A stretch of DNA of 64,000 nt, taken from assembly GCA_023374045.1 (NCBI GenBank), contig CM041783.1, positions 122,513,503 through 122,577,502 of the forward strand, written 5' to 3'. Shown here piece after piece: positions 59,773 to 64,000 of this stretch. The notes beneath the pieces are model-generated. The model was not told the origin of the DNA and did not search any database. It saw nothing but the letters and a program-made list of their open reading frames with translations. Every line of letters begins with the position of its first letter. Position 1 is the stretch's first letter. The position numbers and the translations under genes were made by a program. Source of the stretch: Limonium bicolor (taxonomy: Eukaryota; Streptophyta; Magnoliopsida; Caryophyllales; Plumbaginaceae).

Positions 59773-60111
59773 CTGAACCGGTCTTCTGACCAGCTCCCTC
59801 TGTGCGATCTATGATGTGGAGGGCGGATTGCCTCTGCGGTGCACCCTTCTGAAAACCTCTAGGTCCCTGCCCCTGCTGGCCATACTGGGTCTGAGTATCA
59901 CCAGCTGCTACCTCTTTGCCCTCTCGCTGCTTGAACTCCTGGCTGTTGCCCTTCTTGGCTGAGCACTCATAGGCACGGTGCCTCATCTTGCGGCAGCTGT
60001 AACACCTGACCTGTCTTCCCTGGCAATCAGTGCCGGGGTGGTCGTTCTTGCAGTACTTGCAACTGTAGGCCCGTCCATTAGAGTTTCCCTTGCCTGAGCC
60101 AGATCCAGAAC

Positions 60112-60187
60112 CTGAAGCATTGAGAGTTAGCAAAATTCGGTATTCTAAGTTTAGGAACACACAAGTGTTGGTTTTCGAGAATCTTAC
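60112..60187 (-). other. Candidate gag intron 2 (76 bp)
   Basis: Donor AAGG/GTAAGA (near-consensus), acceptor TGCTTCAG at 60112, with a TGCTAAC branch-like string about 20 nt upstream of the AG. Phase 1 on both sides; the joined frame runs from the basic linker into the Ser/Gly segment before the zinc knuckles. The intron is more AT-rich than flanking exon sequence. Confidence 0.6.
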
Positions 60188-60473
60188 CCTTAGGTGGGTG
60201 AGACCTCAGTGGCTTCGCTGCTATCGGCGCGGAATAGGCGAGCCGTAATGGCTTAACTGCCTTGCCCTTCTCATCATAGGCACCGCTCTCTTCAGAGGTA
60301 GTCTTTTGGGTTTGGGTCGGGTGGGAGTACTTCCCTTTCTTCTTTCCCCATCCTTTTCCTTGGGTCTTCTCACCAGAGCCAGAACCCTTGTTGCTGATCT
60401 TGCGCTTCTGCGCATTCTCTACGTCCCTTAGCTGGACGGTAATCTCAACTCTTGATGCGGCATGGTAACACTC

Positions 60474-60560
60474 CTGATATTAGGACATTAAGTCGGTATT
60501 CTTACATACAAAACATTAGTTGTATTGACTACGGCATTAAGATCTCAAACCGTCGTTTAC
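60474..60560 (-). other. Candidate gag intron 1 (87 bp)
   Basis: Donor CTACAG/GTAAAC, acceptor TAATATCAG, phase 0. It contains in-frame stops and is AT-rich. Removing it brings SLQ directly before ECYHAA, matching the uninterrupted STLQEAYDKA of element A at 20067/20068. This is the best-supported of the three introns because a homologous intronless site is in the same window. Confidence 0.7.
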
Positions 60561-61380
60561 CTGTAGAGAGGTGAACCGCGTGTATCCCATGCCATACCGG
60601 AGGCGATGGCTCAGGCCGCCATGGAAGCGGTCGACCAAGACCTGACCGGTATACCGAGGTCGGGTAGTAGTCGGAGGATAGATGTGAAGGTGGTATAATA
60701 CTCGTCGACGGTCATCTTATCCGTCATCTTCAGAGCATCCAGTTCGAGCTGCTTCTTCGTCTTCACATGCTCGGGGTAATATTTGGATCGCAGGAGAGCA
60801 GTGAAGGCATTCCAGTCGAATGCAGGGTCAGCGACGTGCTCGCCCTTGACTAGCTTCCACCAGTCCATAGCAGCACCCTTCAGATAGTAGGCAGCTATTC
60901 TCACCCTCACTCCAGCTGGAGCCTCGAGGGTCTCGAAGGCCGTCTCCATCTCGGAGATGTAAGCCTCGAGCTTAGCTGGATCGCTCTCACCCTTGAAGCA
61001 AGCGGGTCGTAGGTCAGCTACGACTTTCACCAATTCTTCTCTCTAGGTGGTGGGGGTGGGGGTGGCTCAGTTTGTGTCTGCTGAGTCTGTTGCATAGCTG
61101 TAATAACCTGTGGTAGCATCTGCGCCACCGTGGTCGCGACGATCTCAGCTATCGTCTGCGGCTCTGGCTCCTCAGCCGTCTCCCCACGGCCCCGGCCTCT
61201 ACCACGGCCTCTTCCTGACATCTGAACAAGTAACAGTTTACATCAGGTGATGCGACCAAATGGTCTTGAGTTTAAGCATTTGTATCGCCATTACAGACGT
61301 TAAAGGGTATCTGTTATCTTAAACGGTCATTCAGGGTTAGGTTTCCTAACTCGGTAATCACTACACTCGGTATTTCTTTC

Positions 61381-61409
61381 TATCAGAGCGAGGCTTCGCT
61401 CTGATACCA
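61381..61409 (-). other. Primer-binding site of element E, inside a hairpin
   Basis: Minus-strand TGGTATCAGAGC (61398-61409), four bases after the LTR end at 61414. It is followed by its near-exact inverted copy, so 61381-61406 forms an 11-bp stem (TATCAGAGCGA / TCGCTCTGATA) with a GGCT loop. Confidence 0.88.
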
Positions 61410-61846
61410 TTTTTGTAACACCCCATCCGATAATTCCTCTAACCATGGTCTAAACGTCACGAACACTAAGTTATTCGCAGCGGAAAGAACTTAACTACCG
61501 AGGGTGATACAATACCGATAACCACCCATATGGTTACAGGTCTAAACTACTACAACTTCCCATCCCGGTCTGATAAAAGAAATACCAACTTAAACTACAT
61601 AATTTACAACACCTGATTACCGAGTACTAAGTGTATATTTACATCCAGGGCTCACAGCCCGTCAAAAGAATACAAGTTTAGCAGTCACTCCACAAACATG
61701 TTTACCCCTTCAAAATACAACAGTTGTACCACATTGTACACTGACTATCCTAGGCCACAAGCCCGTGTACAACTCGGCACACCACTATCTAATACTAACA
61801 ACCAAAAGCATAACATTCTGGTCTTCACGCCTATCAACCGTCTCGT

Positions 61847-61894
61847 GTACCTGGAAGAATAAAAATGGTGCCCGAAGGGGCTCAGCTATAGCTG
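61847..61894 (-). promoter_or_regulatory. LTR two-hairpin plus CAGGTAC module (E)
   Basis: Minus strand: CAGCTATAGCTG (61883-61894), GCCCCTTCGGGC (61870-61881), pyrimidine-rich TTTTTATTCTTC, then CAGGTAC (61847-61853). Changed in the 3' LTR copy near 43090. Confidence 0.5.
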
Positions 61895-63077
61895 AATATG
61901 ATAATCGCATACCCCGCGTACTAGCGAGGGTACACTAACTATTTGGTCGCCAACATGCGGTTCATTAATATTCAAACAAGCATGCTATTAATAACAACAA
62001 TAAATTCATGTAAAAACAATACTCGCACATAGAGCATAACACACAATGGAACATTACAAGTTATTCACATGTTGGTCACTGAGGCCTTGAGATTCTCCCT
62101 CAAGTTTCACACCTCTTCTCGTGTTAGCCAAGTTCTCATCCGGGTTAGACGGATGTTCATATCTCTTATCTCTTGATCATAGGTCTCGCTCAAGGCATGA
62201 TCCATACTTAACCATTATTTAACTCTTGAAATAATTACTCAGTTATGTCGGGTGACCTCCGGGCAGAGATGTGACATACTCACCACTTCTCACCACCGAG
62301 CTTTAGGTTTGGCTTACTTCCCCGGGCTGCGACCTTAAGGTTCGGAACCATGGTGGGAAGGTTAGGCCAGAACTCGGTAAGCAATCTCTCTTGTTTCCTC
62401 ATTCTCACGCGTGGCCGAAACCATATCGGTCTCCTCTCAACTTCAGTTACCCATTTATCAAGTTAGGTTAGTTAGAAGGTTAGTGTGTTAGTGAGAACAT
62501 CTCAAACACAAGAATTCTTCTCATTCAAACATTTCATGAATTATACAAACTAGCCTTTCAAGACATAGTTCATTAGGTGCAAAGACAAGCACCCGACATA
62601 TAAGGAAATACCTTTAGTCATGTTCATGCACTTCATCTTGAATAGGTGGTTGCATATAAACACACAAATCAGGGTAACCAAGTTAGGATACAAAGCATGA
62701 GAAAATCATACCGTTCACCGTCGTCGTTCATTTGCCAACTACCTCTCGGAGTCCAACTAATCGGGTCCTATAACATATATTAAGTCGGGAGGTTAATTAC
62801 CCATGATTAACTTAACTCGTTACTTCGCTAACGTTTTCCCGAACTTTTCTTACATAGTGATGACATTTCAAGTTTAACCTATACAAGTCTTTACTTCTCA
62901 TTGTCATCCAAGTCCATTTACATAAGTTACATACTTTTAATTATTTTCTAAACTTGTTAATACTCTTAATGACCATAAAACACCATCAAACAAGTCCTAA
63001 TCATCTTATAATACCATTACCCATCCTTACCCATCCTTAGTTAGGCTTTAAAACACATTCTGTATACTTTTGGGGTT

Positions 63078-63404
63078 GGTCCGGGTTACCGTCCGGACTT
63101 ACATACCCGGACCAACTCACTGGGACAATCCTCGGGTAATTTAATCGCTTGGTCCGGGTTTGCACCCTAGTATGCAGACCCGGACCACATGGTTGCAGAA
63201 CTCTCGGGTGCGATTTAAGACTGGTCCAGGTATGCATGTTAGTTTACAAACCCGGACCCTTAATTCAGAAATCTCTCGGGTGAGTTTTTGGGGTGGTCCG
63301 GGTTTGTGTCCTGGTTTGTAAACCCGGACCACTCCTCTGATATATGTTTATGCCGTGTTTTGACACTGGTCCGGGTTTTTGTCCTAGTTTACAGACCCGG
63401 ACCA
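63078..63404. repeat. GGTCCGGG/CCCGGACC inverted-repeat array, E 5' LTR
   Basis: Five units corresponding one-to-one with 52884-53209, same ~72-bp spacing, with a few substitutions in the arms. Confidence 0.92.
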
Positions 63405-64000
63405 CTTACGGGTTTGAAAAATAAGTATGTTATTGCTTTTGTTTCAACTCCAAGCCTATGATAACTTCTTCCCTACTCTTCCTACACATATCCTAGCATG
63501 TTTTGACATTGTTTAGGCTTTCAAGCTAACCTAAAGCATTCTACATGTTTATCTGTCAACTAACTCGATTCCCTGTTATTTTTCCCCTGTTACAGGTTTC
63601 TAGTTTTGTTTTCTGTTGCAGGTTTCCTATCCTCTCCTCCTTGTCATTCTAACCTCACGCCTTAACACACTCAAGCCCTACATTCCTAGACATATTTTGA
63701 CAGAACTTATCTACAATCTATGGATTCTCACCACATTATAACAGCTCACAAACATCAGTTAACATCCCTGTTTATTTAAGCATGAAACCACTGTAACAGC
63801 ACATTAAATTTTCCCTCTGTTAATACACAATACTAACTTAGTTCCTAGGTTTATTTGCACACTTAAGCATCATTAAACTTATTCATTTATCAAGCAATAT
63901 TGTAGTTTCCAACTACACCATACAAGGTCATTTTTCCACGTTCAAAAATATGTTTACAGAGAAGAAAACCATCTCAAGGTATGTTCAATACCTTGTTAGC

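Larger units (their letters stand above)
59753..61221 (-). pseudogene. gag: Element E gag, intron-containing
   Basis: Starts at the ATG 61219-61221 with an RG-rich tail (MSGRGRGRGRGRGE), then a proline run. After a frameshift near 61030 the Gag core is readable (KGAAMDWWKLVKGEH, YYPEHVKTKKQLELD, MTVDEYYTTF); a second frameshift lies near 60650. Candidate introns at 60474-60560 (phase 0) and 60112-60187 (phase 1) separate the conserved SLQ/ECYHAASRVE junction and a basic linker from the GSG-rich segment. Zinc knuckles at about 59960-60055: CKYCKNDHPGTDC and CYSCRKMRHRAYEC. The unspliced frame ends at 59753. The frameshifts make this copy defective; the architecture is unusual for a chromovirus. 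Confidence 0.88.
29709..64000 (-). mobile_element. Element E: chromovirus carrying an AlkB domain (spans to window edge)
   Basis: Minus-strand Ty3/Gypsy element. 3' LTR in three pieces (29709-29717, 42662-43156, 51725-54961, about 3.74 kb in total) split by D and F. Internal domain 54962-61413 with gag, an AlkB-type dioxygenase and pol ending in a chromodomain. PBS at 61398-61409 and 5' LTR from 61414, cut by the window edge. Left flank is Copia sequence; the target duplication cannot be checked because the right end is missing. Confidence 0.92.
61414..64000 (-). mobile_element. Element E 5' LTR (cut by window edge)
   Basis: Own-strand LTR end GGGGTGTTACA at 61414-61424. The visible 2587 bp match the dismembered 3' LTR (42662-43156 plus 51725-53800) with few differences. 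It includes the two-hairpin module and a five-unit GGTCCGGG array. No genes. Confidence 0.92.

Overview
This window is plant nuclear DNA made almost entirely of nested LTR retrotransposons; I found no convincing host gene, rRNA or tRNA. Chromodomain Ty3/Gypsy elements (Tekay-like), an Athila-type element, a Copia fragment and a Tat/Ogre-type primer site, in AT-rich sequence dominated by very long LTRs (1.6 to about 6 kb), point to a flowering plant with a large repeat-rich genome. I cannot name the species.

Layout. 1-1605: 3' part of a + strand chromovirus-type LTR (element G). 1606-7057: last part of the internal domain plus the 4.7 kb 3' LTR of a + strand element (C). 7058-10514 and 27251-28237: one minus-strand LTR (B) split by element A. 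10515-27245: complete but decayed + strand chromovirus A (2.79 kb LTRs, TSD AACAA), whose 5' LTR is itself split by a 5.96 kb solo-LTR-like insertion H (10901-16861, TSD TTCCT). 28238-29708: minus-strand Copia fragment. 29709 to the right edge: minus-strand chromovirus E. Its 3' LTR is interrupted by a complete Athila-type element D (29718-42661) and by a coding-free LTR element F (43157-51719, TSD CATAC, two 1761 bp LTRs). E's coding region lies at 55371-61221 and its 5' LTR from 61414 on.

The main discovery candidate is in element E. Between the Gag zinc knuckles and the aspartic protease lies an intact AlkB-type 2-oxoglutarate/Fe(II) dioxygenase ORF (58892-59631, minus) with the HxD...H...RxNxTxR signature complete. 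It has no in-frame ATG at the true start of its domain. It joins Gag in frame through a candidate GT-AG intron (59632-59772). The same donor, in the same phase, can also join the protease/pol frame by skipping AlkB (58748-59772). Two further phase-consistent introns (60474-60560 and 60112-60187) interrupt Gag; for the first, the homologous point in element A is contiguous. The locus therefore reads as a retrotransposon that could make Gag, Gag-AlkB and Gag-Pol by alternative splicing and that carries a nucleic-acid demethylase-type enzyme.

A second cross-element theme is arrays of GTCCG-cored inverted repeats, mostly with a 70-75 bp period (72-73 bp in C, B and E). They occur in LTRs of chromovirus-type (C, B, E), Athila-type (D, with a second array inside the element) and Tat-PBS-type (F) elements, which are not close relatives. 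Other recurring signals are a two-hairpin plus CAGGTA module near the 3' end of several LTRs, and internal copies of the polypurine tract in D and F.
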